Below are positions 1 to 10,166 of a DNA stretch of 64,000 bases, piece by piece (within the stretch, counting starts at the first letter, position 1; every line of letters begins with the position of its first letter). Origin of the DNA: an uncultured Bacteroidales bacterium (GTDB lineage Bacteria; Bacteroidota; Bacteroidia; Bacteroidales; F082); NCBI GenBank assembly GCA_905234645.1, contig CAJOIS010000001.1, positions 1-64,000 on the forward strand. Direction: 5' to 3'. Position numbers and translations under genes: made by a program. The notes below the pieces were generated by a model that was not told where the DNA came from, ran no database searches, and worked only from the letters and a program-made list of their open reading frames with translations.

Positions 1-2
1 AC

Positions 3-1256
3 AACCACAAGGTGGAGTCGGGCCAGGGGCTTGGCAGTTTTGTGTGCAATATCAGCGGGATGAGCGCCCATACGAAATACTATGTCCGCGCGTATGCCAT
101 CAACAGCAGGGGCACGGCATACGGGGACGAGGTGAGCTTCACCACGTTGGCTGAGTTGCCCACGGTGTTGACGGGGAGTGTGACCAACATCGGCGCCACC
201 ACAGCCACGGGTAGCGGCAACGTGACCTCCGATGGTGGGGCCGCTGTGACGGAACGCGGCGTATGCTGGAGCACGAGCCACAACCCGACCGTCAGCGGTA
301 GCCATGACAGCAATGGTACCGGGACGGGCGAGTATACGGTGAACATGTCGGGCTTGACGCCCAACACCACCTACTATGTGCGGGCCTATGCGAAAAACAG
401 CCAGGGAACGGCATACGGCGAGGAGGTGAACTTCACGACGGAAGACATAAGTAAACCTGTCGTGACGACGTTGGATGTGAATACATTCACGGCTACTACG
501 GCTACGGGTAGAGGCAAGGTGACTTCTGATGGTGGAGCTCCTGTGACGGAGCGTGGCGTCTGCTGGAGTACAAGCCACAACCCGAGCCTTTACAATCACT
601 ATAATACGAGCGGTACGGGAACGGGAGAGTTTTCGGTGAACATGACGAATTTAACCCCTTCCACCACCTATTATGTAAGGGCTTACGCCACTAACATCAA
701 AGGCACATCGTATGGAGAAGAGAAGTATTTCACCACAGCTGCGCTACCGACCTATACCATCACTGTTTCAGCCAACCCGAGTAATGGTGGCGCGGTGAGT
801 GGCGGCGGCACTTTCGAGCAAGGCCAAGCCTGTTCGTTAAGTGCGATACCTGTCACGGGTTATCATTTTGTAAAATGGACGAAAAACGGAGTACAAGTCT
901 CGACCAACAATCCATACACCTTTGCGGTGACGGGAGATGGCGCTTATGTGGCGCAGTTCCAAAAAAACACCTACACAATTAGTGTTTCAGCCTATCCCAA
1001 TGCTGGTGGTACGGTGAGTGGAGGTGGAACTTATAACTATGGACAAACATGTACATTACATGCTGTGCCAAATAGCAACTATACTTTCTCTAAATGGTCG
1101 GAAAACGGTAGTGAGGTCTCAACGAATCCCACTTATACATTTACTGTAACAGGTGACCGAACTTTGGTTGCTAGATTCATCTATGGCTCCGGCAAAAATG
1201 AAGAGGAGACTGCGTCTGAAGAGACAGGCGATGTCTCTGACACTTCTGAACCGTAG
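3..1256 (+). CDS. Surface protein with FN3-like and InlB-type repeats, 5' partial
   Basis: The frame is open to the left edge, so the N-terminus is missing; at least 414 residues remain. Seen: a partial and then two full FN3-like repeats carrying YYVRAYA and GTAYGEEV-type motifs (roughly residues 15-240), each with a conserved GVCWSTSHNP segment. Two repeats of the Listeria-Bacteroides (InlB B) type follow (roughly 248-391), with GGTVSGGGTY, FSKW and a final VARF. The tail is short and acidic (SEETGDVSDTSEP) with no visible T9SS sorting domain or membrane anchor. These repeat types are common in Bacteroidetes extracellular proteins. A role in adhesion or display is inference. The gene is convergent with tsaD, with only 2 bp between the stop codons. 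Confidence 0.8.
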   Translation, partial: NHKVESGQGLGSFVCNISGMSAHTKYYVRAYAINSRGTAYGDEVSFTTLAELPTVLTGSVTNIGATTATGSGNVTSDGGAAVTERGVCWSTSHNPTVSGSHDSNGTGTGEYTVNMSGLTPNTTYYVRAYAKNSQGTAYGEEVNFTTEDISKPVVTTLDVNTFTATTATGRGKVTSDGGAPVTERGVCWSTSHNPSLYNHYNTSGTGTGEFSVNMTNLTPSTTYYVRAYATNIKGTSYGEEKYFTTAALPTYTITVSANPSNGGAVSGGGTFEQGQACSLSAIPVTGYHFVKWTKNGVQVSTNNPYTFAVTGDGAYVAQFQKNTYTISVSAYPNAGGTVSGGGTYNYGQTCTLHAVPNSNYTFSKWSENGSEVSTNPTYTFTVTGDRTLVARFIYGSGKNEEETASEETGDVSDTSEP

Positions 1257-1258
1257 TA

Positions 1259-2281
1259 TCACTCCTTCAAACTCTGCCGCGCATAAGGCACCAAGTCCTG
1301 CGAGGCGAACTCGCCCTTCAAGAACTTGAAATACCCAGCTACGGCGACCATGGCGGCGTTGTCGGTCGAGTAGGAGAGACGCGGGATGAAGACCTTCCAG
1401 TGATACTTCTCGCCAAGGCGAAGCATGGCGTCGTGCAAACCGCTGTTGGCACTTACGCCACCGGCGATGGCTACCGTCTTGATGCCCGTCTGCTTGCTGG
1501 CTTTCACCAACTTGTTCATCAGAATGTCAATGATGGTCTTTTGCACCGAGGCGCAGAGGTCGGCTTTGTTCTCTTCGATGAAGTTCGGGTTGACCTTCAG
1601 GTTATCTCGAACGGTGTATAAGATGCTGGTCTTCAGTCCGCTGAAGCTGTAGTCCAAATCGGGAATCTGGGGTTTGGCGAAGGTGAAGGCGTCTGGGTTG
1701 CCCAGCTTGGCCAGCTTGTCGATGACGGGTCCGCCAGGGTAGGGTAGGCCGAGGATCTTGGCGGTCTTGTCGAAGGCCTCACCAGCAGCGTCGTCGATGG
1801 TCTTGCCGATGACTTCCATGTCGAAATAGTCCTTCACCACCACAATTTGCGTGTGGCCGCCAGAGACGGTGAGACACAGGAACGGGAAGTCGGGCACCTC
1901 GGTGTGGGTTTCATCAGTGGCGAAATGCACGAGGATATGCGCATTCATGTGGTCGATCTCCACCATGGGGATGTTCAGGGTCTGCGCAAAGGCCTTTGCA
2001 AACGAGGTGCCTACGAGCAACGAGCCCAAAAGACCGGGTCCACGGGTAAAAGCGATGGCGGATAACTGATTTTTTTCTATTTTTGCAGTCTTCAAGGCCG
2101 TGTCGATGACGGGGATGATATTTTGCTGGTGCGCACGGGAAGCGAGTTCGGGGACAACGCCTCCATATTGCTCGTGAACCTTCTGTCCGGCAATGACGTT
2201 GGAGAGCACGCGCGTGCCTTGCAGCACTGCGGCAGAGGTGTCGTCGCACGAGGATTCGATGCCTAAAATATATTCGTTCAT
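1259..2281 (-). CDS. tsaD: tRNA N6-adenosine threonylcarbamoyltransferase TsaD
   Basis: TsaD transfers threonylcarbamoyl from TC-AMP to A37 of ANN-decoding tRNAs, together with TsaB and TsaE in the cytoplasm. The start ILGIESSCDDTSAAV is the ASKHA phosphate-binding segment. The HMNAH metal-binding motif, VSGGHTQ, the DDAAGEAFDK segment and AGGVSANSGL are all present. The length (about 340 residues) is normal for the family. An in-frame ATG three codons upstream (2290) is possible, but MNEYILGIESS is the usual family start. It also leaves a leader of about 14 nt after the -7 box at 2301-2308. It is divergent from the tamB-like gene, and the tsaD promoter overlaps that gene's possible N-terminal codons. 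Confidence 0.97.
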   Translation of the reverse strand: MNEYILGIESSCDDTSAAVLQGTRVLSNVIAGQKVHEQYGGVVPELASRAHQQNIIPVIDTALKTAKIEKNQLSAIAFTRGPGLLGSLLVGTSFAKAFAQTLNIPMVEIDHMNAHILVHFATDETHTEVPDFPFLCLTVSGGHTQIVVVKDYFDMEVIGKTIDDAAGEAFDKTAKILGLPYPGGPVIDKLAKLGNPDAFTFAKPQIPDLDYSFSGLKTSILYTVRDNLKVNPNFIEENKADLCASVQKTIIDILMNKLVKASKQTGIKTVAIAGGVSANSGLHDAMLRLGEKYHWKVFIPRLSYSTDNAAMVAVAGYFKFLKGEFASQDLVPYARQSLKE

Positions 2282-2300
2282 GGGTCTCATTTTGGAGGGT

Positions 2301-2308
2301 CAAAATTA
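2301..2308 (-). promoter_or_regulatory. -7 promoter box for tsaD
   Basis: The minus strand reads TAATTTTG, matching the Bacteroidetes -7 consensus TAnnTTTG, about 20 nt upstream of the tsaD ATG at 2281. No clean -33 TTTG was identified. Confidence 0.5.
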
Positions 2309-2346
2309 TTAAAAAAAAGATTATCCATAGCATCCTAATCGTTATT

Positions 2347-5300
2347 GTGGTGATTCTAGCCGTCATCGCAAGCCTTTTCGTTGCCATACAAGACCCTATC
2401 GTTCAGAAGTTTGCGGTGCGTTTTGCGAGCGGCTACCTTTCCGAAAAAACTGGTGCCGACATCAAGGTGGGACGTTTGATCGTCACCCCCGATTTGCGTG
2501 TCATCATCGATGATGTCACCGTCAAAGATTTGAACGACAATATTTTGGCTAGCGTCGGCGCACTGCGGACGAAAATCGATGTGGGGGAATTGATGGAGGG
2601 TAAGATTCATCTAGAACGTGTGGAACTGCGTGACACCGAGGCCAATCTCATACAATATGAAGGCGACGACAAGTGGAACTTCAACTTCTTGGTGGATGCC
2701 TTTGCTTCTGAAACGCCAAAAGAGAAGGAGTCGAATCCGATAGAGATTGTCATTGACAAGATTTCGTTGAAGCATGTCGACTTTATGCTGTGGATGCAAG
2801 ACAGGGCCGATTCGCTGAAGACCATCAATCATCTTATGGACTATTTCCATCTTGATATTGACGACATCTGCTTGGAAGCCAGTGATTTCTATATGTTCGG
2901 TGACTCCATCCATGCCAATATCTCTAGCCTGACGGCTAAAGAACAAAGTGGCTTGGATGTAAAAAGTTTTCAAAGTGATGCCATCGTGTCGCAAAGCGGC
3001 ATCCGTCTCAAAGGCCTGCAGATGGAGGCCAACAACAGCCGTTTCGACTTGGACCTCAACATGCTGTACAATGGTTATGACGACTTCAACAGTTTTGTGG
3101 ATTCTGTCGTTTTCGATGCTACCATTCGTCCCACCGACATGATGCTGTCGGATATCGGCGTCTTCGCAGATGTGATGTACCAGATGCCCGATAGGGTGAA
3201 GTTTGAAGGCCGATTCACTGGTCCTATCGAGCATTTCCGTGTTGATGACATCAAGGCACAGGTGGGTAAATCCACCTCGTTCCAAGGCAGCATCAGCATG
3301 CATCCGCTCGATTTCGAGAATGGCTATCACACGCTGAACGTTAGGAACATGCACTTCACTTATGACGATTTGGCCAATTTCTATATCCCCTCTAAAACGA
3401 AGACCATCCCGCTGCCCGAGTCGCTGCGAACTTTGGACCAAGGTGTGGTTTCTATGGATTTCAAAGGCTCGTACAACAATTTTGTCTCCGACATCAACCT
3501 CGCCTCGGGCATCGGAAATATCGACGCCTCTGTGGCGCGTTCATGCAATGCCAAGGGCGACAACGTCTTTTCCGGCAATATCAATGCCGAAAACGTGAAG
3601 GCTGGTACGATAGCTAATGCCACGAAATATGTTGGCGACCTCGACCTGGATGCCAACTTCTCGGCCACTTTCCCGAAAAACGGTGATCCCGAGCTTTATC
3701 TTGACGGGACGATGTCGAATGCACAGCTTCTTGGCAACCATATTGATGCAATCAAGTTGGACGGCGACATGAAGGAAAACCGTTTCAACGGCAAGATCAG
3801 GATCGACGACGATGACTTGTCGATGGATTTCAATGGACTGATAGACTTTCGGGACAAGAAACACCCCAAGTCAGACTTTGAGGCGGTCATCCGCAATGCC
3901 GACTTGCGTGCGCTCAACATCTTGAATGAGGATTCCATATCGCAAATCAGCACCAAGTTGTATGTGAACCTCAACGGCTTCGATCTCGATGACCTGCAAG
4001 GTGTGGTGCAGCTCGACAGTACGACCTATGTCAATAGCAAGGGTAGTTATTTCATGAGAGAGTTCAACGGCTCTATCGTCAATGACAACCTGATGCAGCG
4101 CCGTATCAAGATGAACTGCGACTTCTTCAATTTCGAGATGGCAGGACAGATCAATTTCGCCAGCCTGATGATGTCGCTCAATGAATATGCCGATTCCTTC
4201 GTGCATTTCCCGAAGTGGGAAGGTAACCGCGAGAAATTCCAGGAGTACAAGAAGAAGCATGATGTGAATCAGGACTTCACGCTTCAACTGACGCTGAAAG
4301 ACACAAACACGCTCAGCCGCTTGTTGATGCCTTCGGTGGCGATCGCCCCGAACACGACCATCAATGGCACCTACACCTCGCGCACCAACTCGTTGAACTT
4401 GACTGCCCGCTCTAAGAATGTCCAGGTGGGAACGGTGAATCTCAAGGATATTGAGCTGAAACACTTCAACTTTATGTCGACCGCCATGACCTCCTTGTCG
4501 TTAGGTGAAGTCCTTTATGGCAGTGAGGGCGAAAACGATACCACAGCTTATGGCCTGGACAATATCTCTCTGGTTACAAGAATGACCAACGATACCGTTT
4601 ATGCACGTATCAAATGGGATGACGAGAGCCAAGAAGACCATAACAAATCCCTTATCGAAGCCTATTTCCATCCTCACGAACAGGGTGGGGTCTTTTCTTT
4701 GCCGAAGGCGGATTTGGTTGTCAATGATACCTTGTGGACAATTTCGCCCCGCAACTATATCGACCTAAGCGATGGACGTACCACATTGTCCAATATCATG
4801 CTGAGCCATGATTCCCAGTTCATCAGGTTGGATGGCTTTGTGCCTATGGCAGCAGGGGATACGCTGTCGGTGATGATGCGCCAGTTTGACCTTTCCAACC
4901 TTGACGTGCTCTTGAAAGCCAAGGGCATCGACGTCGACGGCTATGTCTCTGGTGATGCCTTGGTGAGCAACCTGAAAGAGAAGCCGATGATTCTGGCCAA
5001 CCTTGAGGTGGAGAACCTTGGCTTGAATGGCAATAGTGTCGGCGATGCCGTTATCGAGAGCGTGTGGAACAACGATGACAAATCCATCGATCTTAATGTG
5101 GACATCCTCAACGACACGAGAAGGACATTGAACCTGAATGGCTCGTATTATACGGCACGAAAGACGGATAACCTGGACTTTATGGTTGAACTGGATTCCT
5201 TGCAGCTCAACATACTCAGTCCCTTCCTGACAGGCATTGTGACGGGTATGAAGGGCTTTGGTAACGGTAAGATCGCCGTAACGGGTTCACTGGAAGAGCC

Positions 5301-6792
5301 TGACATCCAGGGACGACTGACGTTGAAAGATGGCGGTTGCAAAATCGATTATCTGAACACCTACTACACCTTTGAGCCTACGATTTTGGTGGACAACAAA
5401 ACCATTTCCTTCCAAAACATGGTTTTGACCGATACCTTTGGCAACAAGGCACGCGTCGATGGCATGATACACCATAATAAGCTGAAAGACTTCAACTTGA
5501 ATTTGCGACTCTATCCGCGTGAGTTCTTGGCTTTGGCCACAACAAGCAAGGATAACGACACCTTCTATGGCGATGCCGTTGCCACGGGCATCATCAGCGT
5601 GACGGGACCGTTCAACGACATTAAGTTGAGTATCGGAGCGCAAACGTGTAAAGGCACCAATATCACCATCCCGCTCAACAGTTCTGCCAAGGTGAAGGAC
5701 AACGACTTTATCGTATTCGTCAATAATGCCGAGGAAAACGAAGAAGAAGGCGAACATGAAGCGGCGGCGAGGAGTAACTTTAGCCTGCAGATGAATGTGA
5801 ACGCCACAGACAACGCCAACCTGAAAATCATACTTCCCAATAACCTGGGCACCATTGACGCATCGGGCAACGGCAATATGAAGTTGAGCACGGCTACATC
5901 GGAAGACTTCACCATGTATGGCGACTATACCATCAAGAACGGTCGTTTCCAGCTGACGTTAATGGAATACCTGAACAGGACGTTCAACTTGAAATCGGGA
6001 GGCACGCTGAAATGGACGGGTGATCCTACCGATGGACGTATCGATGCCACAGGTGCCTATTCTGTCAGGGCTTCGTTGTCGAGCTTGGGTATTCAGGTGG
6101 ACTCCACTTCAAACAATAGCAATGTCAACGTGGAGTGCTTGATCCACCTTAAAGGCGCCTTGCTCAACCCCACTTTGACGTTTGGGATGAGACTGCCCAA
6201 CGCATCGGAAGACATTACGCAAACGGTGTTCTCGCTTGTCGACACCACCAACCAAGCCGTTATGACCCAACAGGCCTTGTCACTGCTGGTGTTGAATTCA
6301 TTCCAATATGTGGGCAGTGGCGTCAGCGATATCGGCGATATCAGCATCGCCAATATTCTTGGTGGCGGTATGCAAATGAACATCACCGACAACTTGAATG
6401 TGGGGGTCAGCTATCATGCAGGCGATGCGAATTCGTATGACGAGTACCAATTGGCATTGCGCACCCAATTGTTTGAGAACCGTTTGACCATCGAGACGAA
6501 TGTGGGTATGATGACGAGTTACGATGCGGCCAACGCCTCTAGCATCGTTGGAGAGTTTGACATGTATTATAAGTTGTCGCAGGATGGACGATTGCAAGCC
6601 CATTTCTACAACCATTCCAACTACAACTCCAATTTCAACAGTGCGGCGTTCGACCGGCGATCCCCCTACACGCAAGGCTTGGGCTTGTCGTATAGCCGTT
6701 CGTTCAATGCCCTTCGCGACCTGCTCAAGAAACAGAGCACCATTAACTCGAGCCGGCCCTTGATTAGGCCGAAGCAAAATGAAAGCAACTGA
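2347..6792 (+). CDS. TamB-like translocation/assembly module protein (DUF490)
   Basis: A giant inner-membrane-anchored, mostly beta-strand protein of the TamB/AsmA-like group. These span the periplasm and are linked to outer-membrane protein assembly or lipid transport. Seen: an N-terminal hydrophobic anchor, then about 1,400 residues of repetitive short beta-strand patterns (G.I..D, L.L.G.., LDG.M). The C-terminal part (about 1050-1450) has the DUF490 look: ASGNGNMKLST, YTIKNGRFQLTL, GRIDATGAYSV, FGMRLPN, LLVLNSF. The first usual start codon is GTG 2347, which leaves out a lysine-rich stretch (IIKKKIIHSILIVIVV) that would make a better anchor. ATT at 2305 or 2308, just after GGAGG, may be the true start. 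Five bp separate it from the AddA-type gene, so the two are probably cotranscribed. Confidence 0.85.
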   Translation: MVILAVIASLFVAIQDPIVQKFAVRFASGYLSEKTGADIKVGRLIVTPDLRVIIDDVTVKDLNDNILASVGALRTKIDVGELMEGKIHLERVELRDTEANLIQYEGDDKWNFNFLVDAFASETPKEKESNPIEIVIDKISLKHVDFMLWMQDRADSLKTINHLMDYFHLDIDDICLEASDFYMFGDSIHANISSLTAKEQSGLDVKSFQSDAIVSQSGIRLKGLQMEANNSRFDLDLNMLYNGYDDFNSFVDSVVFDATIRPTDMMLSDIGVFADVMYQMPDRVKFEGRFTGPIEHFRVDDIKAQVGKSTSFQGSISMHPLDFENGYHTLNVRNMHFTYDDLANFYIPSKTKTIPLPESLRTLDQGVVSMDFKGSYNNFVSDINLASGIGNIDASVARSCNAKGDNVFSGNINAENVKAGTIANATKYVGDLDLDANFSATFPKNGDPELYLDGTMSNAQLLGNHIDAIKLDGDMKENRFNGKIRIDDDDLSMDFNGLIDFRDKKHPKSDFEAVIRNADLRALNILNEDSISQISTKLYVNLNGFDLDDLQGVVQLDSTTYVNSKGSYFMREFNGSIVNDNLMQRRIKMNCDFFNFEMAGQINFASLMMSLNEYADSFVHFPKWEGNREKFQEYKKKHDVNQDFTLQLTLKDTNTLSRLLMPSVAIAPNTTINGTYTSRTNSLNLTARSKNVQVGTVNLKDIELKHFNFMSTAMTSLSLGEVLYGSEGENDTTAYGLDNISLVTRMTNDTVYARIKWDDESQEDHNKSLIEAYFHPHEQGGVFSLPKADLVVNDTLWTISPRNYIDLSDGRTTLSNIMLSHDSQFIRLDGFVPMAAGDTLSVMMRQFDLSNLDVLLKAKGIDVDGYVSGDALVSNLKEKPMILANLEVENLGLNGNSVGDAVIESVWNNDDKSIDLNVDILNDTRRTLNLNGSYYTARKTDNLDFMVELDSLQLNILSPFLTGIVTGMKGFGNGKIAVTGSLEEPDIQGRLTLKDGGCKIDYLNTYYTFEPTILVDNKTISFQNMVLTDTFGNKARVDGMIHHNKLKDFNLNLRLYPREFLALATTSKDNDTFYGDAVATGIISVTGPFNDIKLSIGAQTCKGTNITIPLNSSAKVKDNDFIVFVNNAEENEEEGEHEAAARSNFSLQMNVNATDNANLKIILPNNLGTIDASGNGNMKLSTATSEDFTMYGDYTIKNGRFQLTLMEYLNRTFNLKSGGTLKWTGDPTDGRIDATGAYSVRASLSSLGIQVDSTSNNSNVNVECLIHLKGALLNPTLTFGMRLPNASEDITQTVFSLVDTTNQAVMTQQALSLLVLNSFQYVGSGVSDIGDISIANILGGGMQMNITDNLNVGVSYHAGDANSYDEYQLALRTQLFENRLTIETNVGMMTSYDAANASSIVGEFDMYYKLSQDGRLQAHFYNHSNYNSNFNSAAFDRRSPYTQGLGLSYSRSFNALRDLLKKQSTINSSRPLIRPKQNESN

Positions 6793-6797
6793 TTGTT

Positions 6798-9700
6798 ATG
6801 GGAAAAGCTGACAATTTCAAGGTTTTTCAGGCTTCGGCAGGGGCAGGGAAAACATTTACACTCATTAAGGAATACTTGAAGCTTTGCCTTGGTAGCGCAG
6901 GCGAAGTGGATAACTACAAGAACATACTGGCCATTACTTTTACCAATGCCGCCGCCAATGAGATGAAAGCCAAGATCGTAAAGGCACTTCAAGAGATCAT
7001 CGACAGTAAGGAACTTGATCCGAAGTCAATGGAGGCGGCACTGACGGAGGAACTCGGCATCAGCGATGCGAAGCTGAAACAGAATGCCCGACGCCTGATG
7101 ACCTGTATCATGCACGATTACAGCAGCTTTTGTGTCAGCACCATTGATGCCTTCGTGCAGAAACTGTCGCGAAGCTTTGCTCATGACTTGGGATTGCCCA
7201 GCCAGTATACCGTCAGCATCGACACGGATGAGGTGGCAGAGACGATCACAGCCAACCTGGGCTTGAAAATCACCGACAAGGACGACTATCTTACAAGCCT
7301 CCTCATTGACTTCAGCAACAACCAGTTCGACAACCAACGCTCTACCGCAATTGAGGGTCAGCTTGGCGAGTTCATCAAAAAATTGATGTCAGAGAAAGCT
7401 TACCAGAAGGAGGGGAGTAACACCATACAAAACGCAGAGCAGTATAAGGAAACGCTTGATTTCCTGAATCGCAAGACCGTGCTATTTGAACAACGGGTAA
7501 AGGCAATCGTTGATGATTTCAATGCATTGGAACGGCAATTCAACCTTGACGATTCCTGTTATTCCTATGGGAAGGGAGGCTTTGTCTCTTTTATTAGGAA
7601 GCTATCAAACAAGGACTATGTGCAGCCTGGTAGCCGTTTCAACGCTGTGATTGAAAAGCGGAACTGTTTCTCGAAGGATGCTGAAAAGCAGCTAGGCAAG
7701 GCACAGGTGGAAACTATCAACGCTGCGTTGTTATCAGTTCTGGAGCCTTTGGCTGCATTTTATGGAGATGAATACGGTAAGTACTGGTTCTACAAGTCGC
7801 AACGCAATCTCTTGTATCTTTACGCGCTTCGTGCGCAAATTAGGACGGCGTTCAATGAATTGGTCGAGGATGAGGAAGTGGTACATATCTCGGAGTTCAA
7901 TAAGCTTCTCAATACGGTGATGGGCGACTTCTCGGTGCCTTTTGTGTATGAACGTATCGGCGAGCGGTTCAAGCATGTCTTTGTGGACGAGTTCCAAGAC
8001 ACCTCGGTGCTGCAATGGCAGAATCTCCTTCCGCTGATAGACAATGGCTTGGCTAATGGCAACATGAGCATGGTGGTAGGCGACGGCAAGCAGTCCATCT
8101 ACCGTTTCCGCAGCGGCGAGGTGGAGCAGATTGTCAACCTGCCTGAGATTTATGCCTTGCCTAAGGATGAGCGCGAGGCGGCGTTTCGGCAGTATGAGCA
8201 GAACCTGAAGGACAACTTCGCCTTTAGGAACCTCGACACCAACTACCGCTCGTTCGCCAATGTAGTGGATTTCAACAACGCTTTCTTTGAAGCAGCCTAT
8301 AAGAACCTGTCCCCGGAATCGCAAAAGGTATATGTGAATGAGAAGCCGGGCACAGAAGAGGGTGTTGCTATTTTCCAAAAAAAGGCAAAGAGCGATGCGG
8401 GCTTGGTGCAGGTGGAGCTTTTTGATCATGAAAACCAGCCTGATTATTGCCTTGATAGGATAGAAGCCCTTGTCCGGGAACTGGTGGAGGAACGAGGTTA
8501 TCGTTATGAAGACATCACCATCTTGACCCGCAAGTCGGATTTGGGCTCGGAGATTGCGAATTTCCTGAACGGCAAAGGAATCCCTGTCATCTCACAAGTG
8601 TCGATTTTGCTGAAGTCATCCGATAAAGTACAGTTATTGGTCAACACGCTGCGCCATCTGATGCATGACGACAATGAGGTGTACGTTGCCAATGTGTTGT
8701 ATTACTGGATGCTGACCCAGAATCCCGATTTTGAAGGCGATATCAGCCAATGTTTCGATGAGGTGAAGGCTATCGCCGAGGGAAAGACTGCAATCGAGAC
8801 GGTGACGGGCATTGGCGAGGCTGGCCTTTTGAGAACAACCCTTTCCAAGGCGACATGCCTCTATGACCTCTGCGCTTCTTTGATGCGTGTCTTCCGTTTC
8901 GACACCATCAGAGATGCCTTTTTGAATTACTTCATGGACGAGGTATTCAGATGGCAGTCCGGACCTATGGAAGGCATAGCCGGTTTCCTTACCTTCTGGG
9001 ACAAGAAGGAGGATGTGCTTGCCGTGAAGTCGGTGAGTGGCAATGCGGTGAATATCATGACGATACACAAGTCGAAAGGCTTGGAGTTCCCCGTGATCAT
9101 CTATCCCGAGGCTATCGTTGACTTGGACGAGAAGCTGAATGCCAGCAAGGTCGCCGAGGAATGGCTGCGTCCCGAGGAATTGGGCTTTGAGGCTATCCCT
9201 AACCTCGACAAGGTGCTGTTCAAGATGGACAAGAACGCCGAGAACATGGGCGAATTGGCCATGCAACATATAGAAAAGGAGAAGGGAAGCAACCGTTTGG
9301 ACAACCTCAACTTGTTGTATGTGGCCTTCACTCGTCCCGTGCAACGCCTCTATGTCATCGCCAAGCAAGGTAAGGCCGACAAACCGAATCTTTTACGTGA
9401 GTTTTGTGCCAGTAAGGAGAATTGCAAGGTTCTGGGAAATGACGATGTGTTAGTGTATCGTTTCGGCAGTCCTGATTTCAGGAATCCCAAGGAGAAAGCC
9501 GAGGAGATTAAAGACGAGCCGATGACTGATTCCGTGGCTTCGGATTGGTTTGAGAAAATCACTGTCGACCCCAATCCGACCATGGTGTGGCAATCGAAGA
9601 GCGACAAGTTACTGCCGCGTGAATTCGGCGAGTTGGTGCATGGTATTTTGTCGAAGATCCGTACTGTCGACGATGTGGAACGGGTGTTGTCTCCTGTGGT

Positions 9701-10037
9701 TTCTGATGCCACAATCGACACGGAGACTGCCACGTGGATTCGTGAACGCTTCACTCAGATGGCCAAACATCCGCAGATTGCAGCAGCTTTTGATGCATCC
9801 GCCAAGGTAAAGACGGAATGTGAAATCCTTCATCAAGGCAAAGTCTTGCGTTTGGATCGTTACGCCGAGCTTCCTAATGCCATCTATCTTATTGATTACA
9901 AGACGGGCAAGGTCGAAGAGGAACACCGTAAGCAAGTGCAAAATTATTCTCATGCCTTGAAGGAAATGACCGACAAGGAGATTCGGGCATTTTTGGTGTA
10001 TCTTTCCGATGACATTTTCGTTGAAAAAGTATGCTAA
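6798..10037 (+). CDS. AddA/RecB-type UvrD helicase with C-terminal PD-(D/E)XK nuclease
   Basis: A superfamily 1 helicase-nuclease for double-strand-break end processing. Motif I ASAGAGKTF is at residues 12-20, motif II FVDEFQDTS near 395, motif III VGDGKQSIYRF near 427, LDTNYRS near 478, TIHKSKGLEFP near 754 and LLYVAFTRP near 839. The last 150 residues hold the RecB-family nuclease: LVHGIL, then LDRYAEL and LIDYKTGK near 1031, then a Q..Y helix. The length (1,079 residues) suits AddA-like proteins of Bacteroidetes. An AddB partner would be expected beside it but none is in the window; ppdK lies downstream in the opposite direction. It starts 5 bp after the tamB-like stop codon. AddA is the best name; a stand-alone RecB-like helicase is the alternative. 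Confidence 0.9.
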   Translation: MGKADNFKVFQASAGAGKTFTLIKEYLKLCLGSAGEVDNYKNILAITFTNAAANEMKAKIVKALQEIIDSKELDPKSMEAALTEELGISDAKLKQNARRLMTCIMHDYSSFCVSTIDAFVQKLSRSFAHDLGLPSQYTVSIDTDEVAETITANLGLKITDKDDYLTSLLIDFSNNQFDNQRSTAIEGQLGEFIKKLMSEKAYQKEGSNTIQNAEQYKETLDFLNRKTVLFEQRVKAIVDDFNALERQFNLDDSCYSYGKGGFVSFIRKLSNKDYVQPGSRFNAVIEKRNCFSKDAEKQLGKAQVETINAALLSVLEPLAAFYGDEYGKYWFYKSQRNLLYLYALRAQIRTAFNELVEDEEVVHISEFNKLLNTVMGDFSVPFVYERIGERFKHVFVDEFQDTSVLQWQNLLPLIDNGLANGNMSMVVGDGKQSIYRFRSGEVEQIVNLPEIYALPKDEREAAFRQYEQNLKDNFAFRNLDTNYRSFANVVDFNNAFFEAAYKNLSPESQKVYVNEKPGTEEGVAIFQKKAKSDAGLVQVELFDHENQPDYCLDRIEALVRELVEERGYRYEDITILTRKSDLGSEIANFLNGKGIPVISQVSILLKSSDKVQLLVNTLRHLMHDDNEVYVANVLYYWMLTQNPDFEGDISQCFDEVKAIAEGKTAIETVTGIGEAGLLRTTLSKATCLYDLCASLMRVFRFDTIRDAFLNYFMDEVFRWQSGPMEGIAGFLTFWDKKEDVLAVKSVSGNAVNIMTIHKSKGLEFPVIIYPEAIVDLDEKLNASKVAEEWLRPEELGFEAIPNLDKVLFKMDKNAENMGELAMQHIEKEKGSNRLDNLNLLYVAFTRPVQRLYVIAKQGKADKPNLLREFCASKENCKVLGNDDVLVYRFGSPDFRNPKEKAEEIKDEPMTDSVASDWFEKITVDPNPTMVWQSKSDKLLPREFGELVHGILSKIRTVDDVERVLSPVVSDATIDTETATWIRERFTQMAKHPQIAAAFDASAKVKTECEILHQGKVLRLDRYAELPNAIYLIDYKTGKVEEEHRKQVQNYSHALKEMTDKEIRAFLVYLSDDIFVEKVC

Positions 10038-10041
10038 AAAA

Positions 10042-10067
10042 GAAAGCCTCCGTTTCCGAAGGCTTTC
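10042..10067 (+). terminator. Hairpin after the AddA-type gene
   Basis: GAAAGCCT and AGGCTTTC form an 8-bp stem starting 5 nt after the stop codon. The following tract (AAGGTTTGTTGTT) is only partly T-rich, so it is a moderate terminator at best. Confidence 0.5.
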
Positions 10068-10090
10068 AAGGTTTGTTGTTCATTGTCGGT

Positions 10091-10161
10091 GTTTCGACAA
10101 GCTCAGCAACCTTCACTTTTTAATTCATTATAGCAAAGGTCCCTGAGCCTGTCGAAGGGCC
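10091..10161. repeat. Inverted pair of CCCTTCGAC-type palindromic elements
   Basis: One arm at 10091-10111 contains TTCGACAAGCTCAG; the other at 10138-10161 contains the reverse complement of CCCTTCGACAGGCTCAGGG. The pair lies between convergent genes, and its right copy ends 6 bp before the ppdK stop codon. Two more copies of the same 19-24-bp element lie inside coding sequences at 16195-16218 and 48297-48320. Confidence 0.75.
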
Positions 10162-10166
10162 GATTC

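Noticed and set aside
10085-10165. dif or attachment site
   Set aside because: The sequence is a member of a multicopy palindromic family and no integrase is nearby.
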